In this document: in pieces, positions 37,414 to 46,364 of the stretch
How positions within the stretch are numbered: position 1 is the stretch's first letter
How the letters are laid out: each line of letters begins with the position of its first letter
NCBI RefSeq assembly: GCF_002210165.1
Contig: NZ_AQQP01000002.1
Coordinates: 1 to 64,000 of the forward strand
Direction: 5' to 3'
DNA length: 64,000 nt
Origin: Phaeobacter sp. 22II1-1F12B
Lineage (GTDB): Bacteria; Pseudomonadota; Alphaproteobacteria; Rhodobacterales; Rhodobacteraceae
Program-made: the position numbers and the translations under genes
The notes under the pieces: generated by a model
Told to the model about the DNA's origin: nothing
Databases searched by the model: none
The model's input: the letters and a program-made list of their open reading frames with translations, nothing else

Positions 37414-38079
37414 ATGGGATACCAGTTCGATTTCTCAATGGTTATCAAGATCCTGCCCGTCCTGTGGCGCGGCGTGATCGTCACGCTGGAACTCTGGGCC
37501 GCCTGCCTTGCCATCGGCCTGATCCTCGGCTTTTTCATCGCGCTGATGCGGGTCTCGCCCGCCGCGCCGCTGCGTTTCCTTGGCCGCGCCTTTGTCGAGA
37601 TCTTTCGCAACATCCCCGCGCTGATCCAGCTGATCTGGTTCTTTTACGCCTTCCCGATCCTGATCGGCGCACAGCTTACGCCTTTCACCGCCGCCGTGCT
37701 GGGCATCAGCCTGAACACCGCCGCCTTCTCCGCCGAGATTTACCGCTCGGGCATCCAGTCCATCGAACGGGGCCAGTGGGAAGGCGCGATGGCCATCGGT
37801 ATGAGCCGCGTCGCCACCTTCCGGCGGGTGATCCTGCCGCAGGTGTTCCGGCGCATGCTGCCCGCCTTTACCAACCGCGCGGTCGAAGTCGCCAAGGTCA
37901 CCTCGCTCGCTTCGGTGCTGAGCGTTCATGAGTTGATGTACCAAGGGCGCCTGCTCTCCTCGACCTATTACCGCCCCCTCGAAATCCTGACCACGGTGGG
38001 CATCGTCTACCTCGTCATGATCTACCCGATGACATGGACCTCGGCCGCGCTCGAACGCCGCATGCGCCGCAAGGCTTGA
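37414..38079 (+). CDS. Amino acid ABC transporter permease 2
   Basis: This second 221-residue HisM/HisQ-type permease has an EAA loop near residues 127-150 (EGAMAIGMSRVATFRRVILPQ) and about five membrane helices. It follows permease 1 by 2 bases and forms the heterodimeric channel with it. The ATPase starts 17 bases downstream. Confidence 0.92.
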   Translation: MGYQFDFSMVIKILPVLWRGVIVTLELWAACLAIGLILGFFIALMRVSPAAPLRFLGRAFVEIFRNIPALIQLIWFFYAFPILIGAQLTPFTAAVLGISLNTAAFSAEIYRSGIQSIERGQWEGAMAIGMSRVATFRRVILPQVFRRMLPAFTNRAVEVAKVTSLASVLSVHELMYQGRLLSSTYYRPLEILTTVGIVYLVMIYPMTWTSAALERRMRRKA

Positions 38080-38096
38080 AACACAGGACACAGGCA

Positions 38097-38900
38097 ATGA
38101 ACGACACGACCCCCACAGACGCGCCGATCCTGCGCTGCGAAGGTCTTCGCAAATCCTTCGGCAATCTCGAAGTGCTGAAAGGCATCGACCTGGACGTGAA
38201 ACGCGGCGACCGCATCGCCATCATCGGCGGCTCCGGCTCGGGCAAGAGCACTTTTCTGCGCTGCCTGAATTTCATGGAGCAACCAACCGGCGGCAAGGTC
38301 ATCCTTGACGGCGAACGCATCGGCACGCCCCGCACCGGCCGCGACGGCAGTGAAACCGTCACCTACCGCGAACGCGACCTGATGTCGGTGCGCAAACGGG
38401 TCGGCATGGTGTTCCAGCAGTTCAACCTCTTCCCGCATATGAGCACGATCGAGAACGTGATGGAGGGTCTGGTCACCGTGCTGCGGCAGTCGAAATCGGC
38501 CGCCCGCACCCGTGCGGCGGAACAGCTTGACCGCGTCGGACTTGGCGACAAGCTCGACGTCTACCCAAGCCGGCTTTCGGGCGGCCAGCAACAACGCGTG
38601 GCGATTGCCCGCGCGCTCGCGATGGACCCCGAGGTTTTACTTTTCGACGAACCGACCTCTTCGCTCGACCCCGAACTGGTCGGAGAAGTTCTGCGGACGA
38701 TCCTTGCGCTGGCCGAAGACGGACGCACCATGCTCCTCGTCACGCATGAACTGGGCTTTGCCTACCGCTTTGCCACCCATGTCATCTATCTCTATGACGG
38801 CGTGGTACATGAAACCGGCACAGCCGAGCAGGTATTCCGCAATCCGCAAAAGGAAAAGACCCGCGCCTTTATCGCGCGTTCCTCCGAATTCTCTCTTTGA
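38097..38900 (+). CDS. Amino acid ABC transporter ATP-binding protein
   Basis: This 267-residue ATPase of the HisP/GlnQ class has Walker A GGSGSGKST, Q-loop VFQQFNLFPHM, signature LSGGQQQRVAIARAL, Walker B VLLFDEPTSSLDP and H-loop VTHE. The ATG at 38097 has AGG upstream. A longer in-frame start at 38034 would overlap the permease and looks spurious. Together with the two permeases and binding protein it forms a complete importer. Confidence 0.94.
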   Translation: MNDTTPTDAPILRCEGLRKSFGNLEVLKGIDLDVKRGDRIAIIGGSGSGKSTFLRCLNFMEQPTGGKVILDGERIGTPRTGRDGSETVTYRERDLMSVRKRVGMVFQQFNLFPHMSTIENVMEGLVTVLRQSKSAARTRAAEQLDRVGLGDKLDVYPSRLSGGQQQRVAIARALAMDPEVLLFDEPTSSLDPELVGEVLRTILALAEDGRTMLLVTHELGFAYRFATHVIYLYDGVVHETGTAEQVFRNPQKEKTRAFIARSSEFSL

Positions 38901-38924
38901 AATGCCTTCGAGAAAGGGACAACA

Positions 38925-39842
38925 ATGACTTCCGCTTCCAGCGCACAGGCCTATGACGGCGATCCCCGCAACGACGATGTTCTGGTCTATGTGAACGGCG
39001 ATTTCGTGCACCGTGACAAGGCCAGTGTCTCTGTCTTCGACGCGGGCTTTGTGCTTGGCGACGGCATCTGGGAAGGCGTCCGACTGGTCAACGGCAAGCT
39101 GCTGTCCATCGACCTGCATATGGACCGTCTATTCGAAGGCGCCAAGGCAATCTCGATGGATATCGGGATGACCCGCGAAGAGGTCGTCCAGGCGATAATG
39201 GACACCTGCGCCAAGAACGGGTTCACCGACAACACGCACATCCGCCTGATGATCACGCGCGGCCGCAAGACCACGCCCAATCAGGACCCGCGTTTCATGG
39301 CCTCGTCCGCAACGGTGGTGATCGTGGCGGAACTCAAGAAGCCGCGCGCAAGCTTTGCGGAAACCGGGCTGTCGCTGTTCACCTCGACCTACCGGTGCTC
39401 GACGCCCGATGTGTTTGATCTGCGGCTCAACTCGCACAGCCGCCTGAACCTGATTCAGGCGCTGATACAGGCCATTGCCGCAGGCGCGGACGAAGCACTG
39501 ATGCTCGATCAACGCGGCATGGTCGCAAGCTGCAACTCGACCAACTTCTTCATCATCCGCAAGGGCGAACTCTGGACCTCGCCGGGGCTTTATTCATTCA
39601 ACGGAATCACGCGTCAGCATGTCTTCGACCTCTGGGGCGAAAAGATCGGCGCGGCCCATATGAAGGATTTTCCTCTGGCCCAAACCTATTCCGCGGATGA
39701 GGCCTTCGTGACCGGCACGCTTGGCGGGATCACCCCTGTGACCAAGATCGACGGCCATGTGATCGGCGATGGCAAACCCGGTCCCCTGACGAAACGCACT
39801 GCACAAACCTATTGGGACTGGGTGCGCGAAAGCTGCGCCTGA
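38925..39842 (+). CDS. Class IV aminotransferase homologue, apparently lacking the PLP lysine
   Basis: This 305-residue protein of the BCAT/D-amino acid aminotransferase fold has SVFDAGFVLGDGIWEGVRLVNG, LHMDRLFEGA, CNSTNFFIIRKG and GITRQHVFDL. In this fold the Schiff-base Lys normally sits in IKSLN-type segments before the helix. Here the aligned stretch is LNSHSRLNLIQ, with Asn at the expected Lys position. The DNA reads AAC with no hint of frameshift. It may use another residue, be non-PLP, or act as a binding or lyase variant. It is the last gene of the ABC operon, followed by a terminator. The enzyme class is well supported; activity is uncertain. Confidence 0.8.
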   Translation: MTSASSAQAYDGDPRNDDVLVYVNGDFVHRDKASVSVFDAGFVLGDGIWEGVRLVNGKLLSIDLHMDRLFEGAKAISMDIGMTREEVVQAIMDTCAKNGFTDNTHIRLMITRGRKTTPNQDPRFMASSATVVIVAELKKPRASFAETGLSLFTSTYRCSTPDVFDLRLNSHSRLNLIQALIQAIAAGADEALMLDQRGMVASCNSTNFFIIRKGELWTSPGLYSFNGITRQHVFDLWGEKIGAAHMKDFPLAQTYSADEAFVTGTLGGITPVTKIDGHVIGDGKPGPLTKRTAQTYWDWVRESCA

Positions 39843-39882
39843 TCCGCCAAGTCGGCGGCTGCCACCTGTTTTCTGCGATCTG

Positions 39883-39910
39883 ACTCCTCTGCCCCGCGCA
39901 GGGGAGTTTT
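39883..39910 (+). terminator. Intrinsic terminator after aminotransferase homologue
   Basis: The stem ACTCCTCTGC / GCAGGGGAGT has 10 bp including one G-T pair and a 5-base loop, followed directly by TTTT. It separates the ABC operon from the TRAP operon. The rest of 39843-40079 holds an AT-rich, promoter-like stretch but no gene. Confidence 0.85.
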
Positions 39911-40079
39911 GCCCGTGAACGCCCTGAAACACGGCACCCGGTTCCGGTTTTACAAATGCGATTTTCGCCTTTTCTTAATAAGCTGCGTTACCCGCATATC
40001 GCCTTGACGATCATGCCTTTGTGCGCCCTCGTGGTGTAAAAGACGAAATCAAAACAAATACCCAGCAAGGAGATCCGCG

Positions 40080-41084
40080 ATGATCAGAAGAACCTCCCTC
40101 AAAATAGCAGCATCCGCCGCACTCGTCGGCCTGATGACATCCACGCTGCCGGCAATGGCCGCCGATGTGACCATGAACCTTGGTTTCGGCGCACCCGAAG
40201 AATCGCTCTATGGTCGTTTCGCGAAGATCTTCAAGGAAAAGGCCGAAGCCTACACCGACGGCAGTGTCGAAGTGAAAATGCGCTGCTGTAACCAGATCAG
40301 CACCGAGGACGATGCATTCAAGGCGATGCAGCTTGGCACGGTTGATGGCTATTTCATCACAGCCAACAACATTTCGCCCCACTGGCCGCTGATCGACGTG
40401 ACCGTCCTCCCCTACATCTTCCAGGACCGTGAGCATCTGGAGCGCGTCGTTGACGGCCCTGTCGGCGAGATGATGAAGCAAAAGCTGCAGGCAGAAACCA
40501 GCGTTCACCTGCTGAGCTTTGGCCCCGCGCTGTACCGCGACTTTTACAACTCCGTCCGTCCGATCAATACGATGGCGGACATGGAAGGGCTCAAGGTCCG
40601 CACACCCAAGAACGAGGTGATGCTGGCAACCTTCGAAGCGTTCGGCGCGAACCCGGTGCCGCTGGCATGGTCGGAAACCCCGACCGCCCTGCAAACCGGT
40701 ACGGTTGATGGCAGCGACAACGGCACCTCCTTTATCAAGGACATGAAGTTCTACGAGTTCGAACCTCACCTCGTCATTCTTGAGCACTTCGTCGCGATGG
40801 CGCCTCTGTTTGCCTCTGACGCATTCATGAAGCGTCTCAGCGACGAACAGCGCGAGCAGATCATCCGTGCCGCCAATGACGCGGGTGCCGAGTTCCGCGA
40901 GCAGGTGCAGAACGAAACCGAAGAAGTCCGCACATGGCTGGTCGAAGAAGGCGGCATGGCAATGACCCGCCCTGACAAGACCGACTTTATCGCCGCTGCC
41001 AAGAAGGTTCAGCAAGAGTTCGCAGAAGCGCGCGGCGAGGACTTCATCGAGCTGGTCGATGCCATCAACAAGGCCGCCGAATAA
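40080..41084 (+). CDS. TRAP transporter substrate-binding protein, DctP family
   Basis: This 334-residue periplasmic receptor has a signal peptide (about 1-27) and the DctP pattern: AKIFKEKAEAYTDGSVEVKM, GLKVRTPKNEVMLATFEAFGANPVPLAWSE with the conserved carboxylate-binding Arg, and LQTGTVDGSDN. TRAP receptors carry organic acids. AAGGAG precedes the ATG. It leads the operon with DctQ, DctM and a D-aminoacylase-like enzyme, so the ligand may be an N-acylated amino acid or its product. Confidence 0.93.
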   Translation: MIRRTSLKIAASAALVGLMTSTLPAMAADVTMNLGFGAPEESLYGRFAKIFKEKAEAYTDGSVEVKMRCCNQISTEDDAFKAMQLGTVDGYFITANNISPHWPLIDVTVLPYIFQDREHLERVVDGPVGEMMKQKLQAETSVHLLSFGPALYRDFYNSVRPINTMADMEGLKVRTPKNEVMLATFEAFGANPVPLAWSETPTALQTGTVDGSDNGTSFIKDMKFYEFEPHLVILEHFVAMAPLFASDAFMKRLSDEQREQIIRAANDAGAEFREQVQNETEEVRTWLVEEGGMAMTRPDKTDFIAAAKKVQQEFAEARGEDFIELVDAINKAAE

Positions 41085-41097
41085 GGCCTCCTTGCCT

Positions 41098-41122
41098 GGA
41101 AGGGCGCGAAAAGTGCCCTTCC
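41098..41122 (+). other. Intercistronic hairpin after DctP-type gene
   Basis: GGAAGGGC / GCCCTTCC form an 8-bp perfect stem with a 9-base loop, between the binding protein and DctQ-type genes. No T-run follows. Confidence 0.5.
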
Positions 41123-41153
41123 GATGTACAGAAAACATACAGAAGGTGTACGG

Positions 41154-41693
41154 ATGACACCCCTCAAATGGCTCGAGCGAAACTTCGAGGAACTGATCTG
41201 CTGCACCGGGCTTGTGGTGATCGCGGTCAGCGTCTTTTCACAGGTCGTTGCCCGATACGTTTTCCACGTGGCGCTGCACTGGACCGAAGAAGCTGCCTCG
41301 ATCAGCATGGTCTGGGCGGTTTACATGGGGGCGTCGCTTTGTGTCCGCGAACGCTTTCACATCCGTATCATCATCGCGGTCAAGGCGCTGCCCGTCGGCT
41401 TTGGCCGATCCGTGATCTTTATCGCCGACCTATTGTGGGCACTCTTCTGCATTTTCATGGTCAAGGTCAGCTGGGATTACCTTGCCGTGCTGTGGAAATT
41501 CCCCTCGCACAGCCCCAGCCTTGGCATCAATCAATTCTACCCGCAATCCATCCTCGTGATCGGCTATGGGCTCATGCTGATCCGACTGATCCAGAGCTAC
41601 CACACCTGGTGGCGTGAGGGTGCCGACGGATTGCCCGGCATGCTCGACGAAGATCTGGCAGAGACAACGAAAGACCAGGAACACCAGATATGA
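41154..41693 (+). CDS. TRAP transporter small permease, DctQ family
   Basis: This 179-residue protein has four membrane helices and the family-typical WTEEAASISMVWAVYMGA region near the middle, where DctQ proteins have a conserved E-E pair. The ATG at 41154 follows AAGG; the ATG at 41124 falls in the hairpin region and is less likely. It overlaps the DctM gene by 4 bases. Confidence 0.92.
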   Translation: MTPLKWLERNFEELICCTGLVVIAVSVFSQVVARYVFHVALHWTEEAASISMVWAVYMGASLCVRERFHIRIIIAVKALPVGFGRSVIFIADLLWALFCIFMVKVSWDYLAVLWKFPSHSPSLGINQFYPQSILVIGYGLMLIRLIQSYHTWWREGADGLPGMLDEDLAETTKDQEHQI

Positions 41694-42979
41694 GTCCGCT
41701 CTCCATTATTGCCATCGCCTTTGTCGTACTAACACTTATCGGCGTTCCTCTCTTTGTCGCGGTCGGGATCACCACGGCGCTTGCCCTGTTTCTGATCGAT
41801 ATCCCCTACACGCTGTTGGCTCAGACCGGCTATACCAGCCTCACCCCGTTTCCGCTGCTGACCATTCCGCTCTTCGTTCTGGCCGGGCGACTGATGGAAG
41901 TTGGCGGCATGGCGAACCGGATGATCGGCATCGCGACGAACCTTGTCGGGGCCTATCGCGGTTCCATGGGTCTTGTGACCGTTTTTGCCTGCATGCTCTT
42001 TGCCGCGCTGTCCGGTTCTGGGCCTGCGACGACCGCCGCCATCGGCTCGGTCACCGTTCCGGCCATGAAGCGCGAAGGGTATGACGTGCCCTTTGCCGCC
42101 GCGATCACCGCCAGCGCTGGTGCGCTTGGCAGCCTGATCCCGCCCTCCAACCTGATGATCATCTACGGGCTTGTTTCGGAAACCTCGATCCCGCGTCTGT
42201 TCATGGCCGGTCTGATCCCGGGCTTTCTCGTCACGCTCCTGCTGATGGTCACGACCTATGTGATCGCCCGCCGCCGCAACTATGGCGGGGATGGCGAAAA
42301 GTTTTCCTGGGGGCCGTTCCTGCGTGCCGCATGGGACGGCAAATGGTCGATCGGTGCGCCGGTCCTGATCCTTGGCGGCATTTATGGCGGGGTGTTCACC
42401 CCGACCGAGGCAGCGGGTGTGGCAGTATTCTATTCGCTCTTTGTCGGCCTGTTCGTCTACCGCGAACTCACGGTCAAAAAGGTCATCGAAGCCTTGCGTT
42501 TCACGGCGCTGCTGACGGGTATCCTGATCCTGCTTTCACCGACACTCGCGTTCGGCCAGCTGACCGCCTTTTACGATGTGCCGACGGTTGTTCAGGAAGG
42601 CATCACCTCGATCACTTCGAACCCGATCCTCGTGCTGCTGTTGATCGGTGCCTTTTACATCTTTATCGGCACCTTCATGGAATCGCTGGCGCAGGTGGTT
42701 CTGTTCACCTCGGTTTTTCTGCCGCTGGTCGTGTCGCTTGGCGTCGACCCGGTTCTGTTCGGCGTCTTCACCGTGATCACCTGCGAAATCGGCTTTCTGA
42801 CCCCGCCGCTTGGGGCGAACCTGACCGTCGCGGCCCGTATCTCGGGCATCTCGATGGAACGGATTTCAGTCGCCGTGCTGCCATTTATCGCGGCCTATAT
42901 CGTGGGCATGGTGATCCTCATCCTGATCCCCGATCTCACCCTGTTCCTGCCCAACTGGCTGTACGGCGTCGCAAAATAG
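41690..42979 (+). CDS. TRAP transporter large permease, DctM family
   Basis: This 429-residue membrane protein of the DctM/ion transporter family has about 11-12 helices. It shows LTIPLFVLAGRLMEVGGMANR, LSGSGPATTAAIGSVTVPAM and LIPPSNLMIIYG, typical ion- and substrate-binding segments. It completes the tripartite TRAP importer, driven by a sodium gradient in described systems. The next gene starts 10 bases downstream. Confidence 0.94.
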   Translation: MSPLSIIAIAFVVLTLIGVPLFVAVGITTALALFLIDIPYTLLAQTGYTSLTPFPLLTIPLFVLAGRLMEVGGMANRMIGIATNLVGAYRGSMGLVTVFACMLFAALSGSGPATTAAIGSVTVPAMKREGYDVPFAAAITASAGALGSLIPPSNLMIIYGLVSETSIPRLFMAGLIPGFLVTLLLMVTTYVIARRRNYGGDGEKFSWGPFLRAAWDGKWSIGAPVLILGGIYGGVFTPTEAAGVAVFYSLFVGLFVYRELTVKKVIEALRFTALLTGILILLSPTLAFGQLTAFYDVPTVVQEGITSITSNPILVLLLIGAFYIFIGTFMESLAQVVLFTSVFLPLVVSLGVDPVLFGVFTVITCEIGFLTPPLGANLTVAARISGISMERISVAVLPFIAAYIVGMVILILIPDLTLFLPNWLYGVAK

Positions 42980-42989
42980 GAGACTTTCG

Positions 42990-44588
42990 ATGTTCGACCT
43001 GATCCTCAAGAACGGCGAAATCCATGACGGTCTCGGATCGCCGGGCTTCGTCGGAGACGTGGCAATCAAGAACGGGCGGATTGAAGAAATCGGCACGCTG
43101 AGCAAGGTCGAGGCCAAGGAGATCATCGACGCGACCGGTCTGACCGTTTCGCCGGGTTTCGTCGACATGCACACCCATTCCGATTTCACGCTGATCGCCG
43201 ATGGCCGCGCTGAAAGCCAGGTTCATCAGGGGGTGACGACCGAGGTTATCGGCCAATGCGGCATGAGCTGCGCGCCCGTTTGTTCGCACTCTGCGATCCG
43301 CACCGTCGCACCCTGGTACACCGAAGAAGCGGAACACGCCCATTGGCATGGCTTTGGCGAGTACCTTCAGGCGCTCGACAATACCGATCTGGGTGTCAAC
43401 GTGATGGCCTTTGTCGGTCATGGAACGATCCATCGCGCGGTTCTGGGCGGCGCGCTGCGCGCAGGCGAACCGGACGAGATCGACGCGATGACAAAGCTTG
43501 TCGATGAGGCGATGGAGGAAGGCGCAGGCGGATTTTCCTCGGGGCTTGAATATTTCCCCGGGATCCTTGCCGCGCCAGAGCATCTGGTGCCGATGTGCGA
43601 AGTGGCAGCCAAGTACAACCGGCTTTATGCGACCCATGTGCGCAACCGCGACACCCATTACGATCTTGGCTTCGCCGAGGCGATGGCAACGGCGCGGCAG
43701 TCCGGTGCCAAGCTTCAGATATCGCATATCCAGCCGAAATTCGGCGCACCGGACTACGCGATGGAACACACGCTTGAAATGATCGACCTAGCCCGCCGCC
43801 ATGATACGGATATCGCTTTCGACGTGATCCCGCATGACTGGAACCATACGCTGATGGCGGCGATCCTGCCGAAATGGGCTCAGGCCGGCGGTCTGGACGA
43901 AGTGCTCATGCGGCTTTCGAACAAGGAAGATCGCGAAAAGATCAAGGCCAACCCGCAGCCCATGTGGCTGATCGTCAAGGCGCGGAAGTGGCGTGATGTC
44001 GTCTTGCTGAACGCGACCGAGAACAAGGATCTGGTCGGCGCGGATTTCGAGGAAATCGGGCGCATGCGCGGCGTCGATCCCTATGATGCCGTGCTGGATA
44101 TTCTGCTTGAGGAAGGCGAGAACATGATGGCGACCATGTGGTCGTCGAAATCTTTCCGTGAAAGCGATCTGGACCTGTGCCTGCAACAGCCCGAATGCGC
44201 GGTGATCTCGGACACGGTCGCCATTGCGAATGACGGGGTTCTCAAGGATCTTGTCGGCTCACTAAGCGGCTATGGATGGGCCGCGCGCTTTCTGCAGCAT
44301 TACGTGCGCGACCGCTCGGTCCTGACGCTTGAAGACGGGCTTGCCAAGATCACCTCGATCCCGGCCAAACGGCTTGGCCTGAAGGAACGCGGCGCGCTGC
44401 GCAAAGGATATCACGCGGATATCTGCGTTTTTGACAAGCAGTTGATCGCAAGCAACTTTTCCGCCAAGCATCCGCGCCGCTACGCCTCTGGCATCGCGCA
44501 TGTCATGGTCAACGGACAGCTATCGATGCGCAACGGCCAGCGGACGACGGTGAACGGCGGTCAGGTGATCCGCGAATTCGCCGCCTGA
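42990..44588 (+). CDS. N-acyl-D-amino-acid deacylase-type amidohydrolase
   Basis: This 532-residue amidohydrolase has GFVDMHTHSDF (metal-binding HxH after the first strand), HQGVTTEVIGQCG, GHGTIHRAV, ATHVRNRD, ISHIQPKFG and a C-terminal KGYHADICVFD. These are landmarks of the D-aminoacylase branch of the urease superfamily, which removes acyl groups from D-amino acids with one or two zinc ions. The substrate could equally be another cyclic or N-substituted amide. It is the last gene of the TRAP operon and converges on the cupin gene at 44606. Confidence 0.85.
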   Translation: MFDLILKNGEIHDGLGSPGFVGDVAIKNGRIEEIGTLSKVEAKEIIDATGLTVSPGFVDMHTHSDFTLIADGRAESQVHQGVTTEVIGQCGMSCAPVCSHSAIRTVAPWYTEEAEHAHWHGFGEYLQALDNTDLGVNVMAFVGHGTIHRAVLGGALRAGEPDEIDAMTKLVDEAMEEGAGGFSSGLEYFPGILAAPEHLVPMCEVAAKYNRLYATHVRNRDTHYDLGFAEAMATARQSGAKLQISHIQPKFGAPDYAMEHTLEMIDLARRHDTDIAFDVIPHDWNHTLMAAILPKWAQAGGLDEVLMRLSNKEDREKIKANPQPMWLIVKARKWRDVVLLNATENKDLVGADFEEIGRMRGVDPYDAVLDILLEEGENMMATMWSSKSFRESDLDLCLQQPECAVISDTVAIANDGVLKDLVGSLSGYGWAARFLQHYVRDRSVLTLEDGLAKITSIPAKRLGLKERGALRKGYHADICVFDKQLIASNFSAKHPRRYASGIAHVMVNGQLSMRNGQRTTVNGGQVIREFAA

Positions 44589-44605
44589 GCCGTATCTGGC
44601 GCGCC

Positions 44606-44953
44606 TCAGCTCAGGATGAAAAACACCTTGCGGACATGGGTCAGGTTTTCCCATGTCCCCGAGAACCCGGCAGCCACGACAAAGCTGTCTCCCGGCCCGA
44701 ATTCCTGCGATTGCCCGTCGGCATCCGTCAGGCGAACCTGCCCTTCGAGGATGTGGCACATCTCGTCATAGTCGCAAGTGCAGCGTTCCAGATGCGGACC
44801 GGCCTCCCAGATGCCGCTGATCGCTCCCTTTTCCGTCGCCTCGAAACAGCGCCAGCTCTTGCTGGTATAGGGCGTGTCGACGGCAGCAGGGTCATCGGTA
44901 ACGGTTTTGCGTGGGGCTGTTGCCGTGTCGAATGCAATTACATAGGCGGGCAT
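44606..44953 (-). CDS. Cupin_3 (DUF861) family protein, third copy
   Basis: This 115-residue single-domain cupin has the Cupin_3 pattern GIWEAGP, CDYDEMCHILEGQVRLTD, GPGDSFVVAAGFSGTWEN. The classic HxH metal pair is replaced by EMCHILEG, as in many DUF861 proteins. It is the last gene of the 13-gene glycosyltransferase operon, 15 bases after the FAD oxidase stop. Its role is unknown; it could bind a small amine or sugar-derived intermediate. Confidence 0.82.
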   Translation of the reverse strand: MPAYVIAFDTATAPRKTVTDDPAAVDTPYTSKSWRCFEATEKGAISGIWEAGPHLERCTCDYDEMCHILEGQVRLTDADGQSQEFGPGDSFVVAAGFSGTWENLTHVRKVFFILS

Positions 44954-44968
44954 GGCGTTCAGGTGTCC

Positions 44969-46357
44969 TTATGAATCAAAGCCGATGCCGAAGGCATCAA
45001 ATCCGCGCAGCAACAGGGCGCGCTTGCCGGTTGTGTCTTCCTTGGCCAGCCGCTTTTGCATCATGCTGACCGCAAGGCTTCGGAACGGCTCGGGCGGGAA
45101 AGGGACGGGCATCCGGCGATGCATCGATAAGCTGGTGCGTTCGGTTTCCACGCCTTCCAGAAGATCCAGCATGGTCAGGCCTGCGAAACGGCTCGCGGAT
45201 ACGCCCTGCCCCGTGAAGCCGAGCGCATAGGCGACGCGTCCACCACAGGCGGTACCGGTAAAAAAGGTCGACCGGGCCGAGGTGTCGATGATGCCCCCCC
45301 AAGCATAGTCGAATTTCACATCGGACAGGGAGGGGAAAGCCTCGGCAAACTGGCGCGCCAGCAAGTCGAACGTCTCTTCGCGGTGCAACAGCTTTCGTTC
45401 GCGGCTGCTGCCGTAATGATAGATCGCATCGAATCCAGCCCAGAGCATCCGGTTATCCGCTGTCTTGCGAAGGTAGTGGAACTGGTTGCCGCTATCGGCA
45501 ACACCGTAGCGGCCGGTCCAGCCGATCCCGGCCAGCTGAGCGTCACTCAGCGGTTCGGTCACCAGTGAGTAGTCAAAGATCGGGATGATCGTCGGCCGCA
45601 GACGCCGGATAAGCGGCACTGCTGCGTTGGTGGCAAGGATGACCTTTGAAGCGCGGATCTGCCCCTCTGCGGTCTGCAGGCTGATCCCGTTGCTTTCCTG
45701 TTTCAGGGCTGTCACCGGCGTATTCTCGTGAAGCATCACGCCCCGGTTGATACAGCTATCGCGCAGCCCGGCGACCAGTCTTGCCGGGTTCACCAGCGCG
45801 TAGTTCGGTTCGAACAGGCCCGCGCTATAGACAGGGCTGTTGAATTTTTCCCGCAGGGCGTCGCCTTCGAGCAGGCTATGTTCGATCCCGAACCGGGCAT
45901 AGTTCCGGGCCATGGATTTCAGCCCGTCCGCCTGCCATGGCGTGGCCGCGATGTTCAGCTTACCGCTGCGTTCGAACCCGCCATCGATGTGATAGTCATC
46001 CAGATCACAAGCCAATTCGTCGAGATTTTCCTGTCCGAGCCGGATCAGCCGGTCGGCTTCGTCGGGCCAGCGATTGAGCGCGTTGGACACACCATGCGAA
46101 ATGGACGGCGCACAAAAGCCGCCATTTCGGCCAGATGCCTCACCACCGCAGCGCGCGGCTTCGACAAGGACGATACGCGCGCCGGGGTCGCGTTCCCGCG
46201 CTTTCAGAGCGCTCCACAACCCGGTAAAGCCGCCGCCGATCACGGCCAGATCGCAGTCAACGCTGCTTGTCAGCGACGGGCAGGCCGGGCCTTTCTCGAC
46301 CGTGGACAGCCAGAACGGTGATGTGACCGAACCGGCAAGTTTCTCTTTTACTTCCAT
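44969..46357 (-). CDS. FAD-dependent amine oxidase (DAO family, PuuB-like)
   Basis: This 462-residue protein has the FAD motif DLAVIGGGFTGLWSAL (G41-G46), then EASGRNGGFCAPS. The latter is an FAD-contact segment found in PuuB/OoxB-like oxidases of gamma-glutamyl-putrescine and opines. The C-terminus has YALGFTGQGVSASRFAG. Such enzymes oxidise C-N bonds to imines or aldehydes and pass electrons to oxygen or an acceptor. The ATG at 46357 was chosen over 46393 because GGTGAG lies close upstream. It lies between the nucleotidyltransferase and the last cupin in the operon. Confidence 0.85.
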   Translation of the reverse strand: MEVKEKLAGSVTSPFWLSTVEKGPACPSLTSSVDCDLAVIGGGFTGLWSALKARERDPGARIVLVEAARCGGEASGRNGGFCAPSISHGVSNALNRWPDEADRLIRLGQENLDELACDLDDYHIDGGFERSGKLNIAATPWQADGLKSMARNYARFGIEHSLLEGDALREKFNSPVYSAGLFEPNYALVNPARLVAGLRDSCINRGVMLHENTPVTALKQESNGISLQTAEGQIRASKVILATNAAVPLIRRLRPTIIPIFDYSLVTEPLSDAQLAGIGWTGRYGVADSGNQFHYLRKTADNRMLWAGFDAIYHYGSSRERKLLHREETFDLLARQFAEAFPSLSDVKFDYAWGGIIDTSARSTFFTGTACGGRVAYALGFTGQGVSASRFAGLTMLDLLEGVETERTSLSMHRRMPVPFPPEPFRSLAVSMMQKRLAKEDTTGKRALLLRGFDAFGIGFDS

Positions 46358-46364
46358 GACATTC

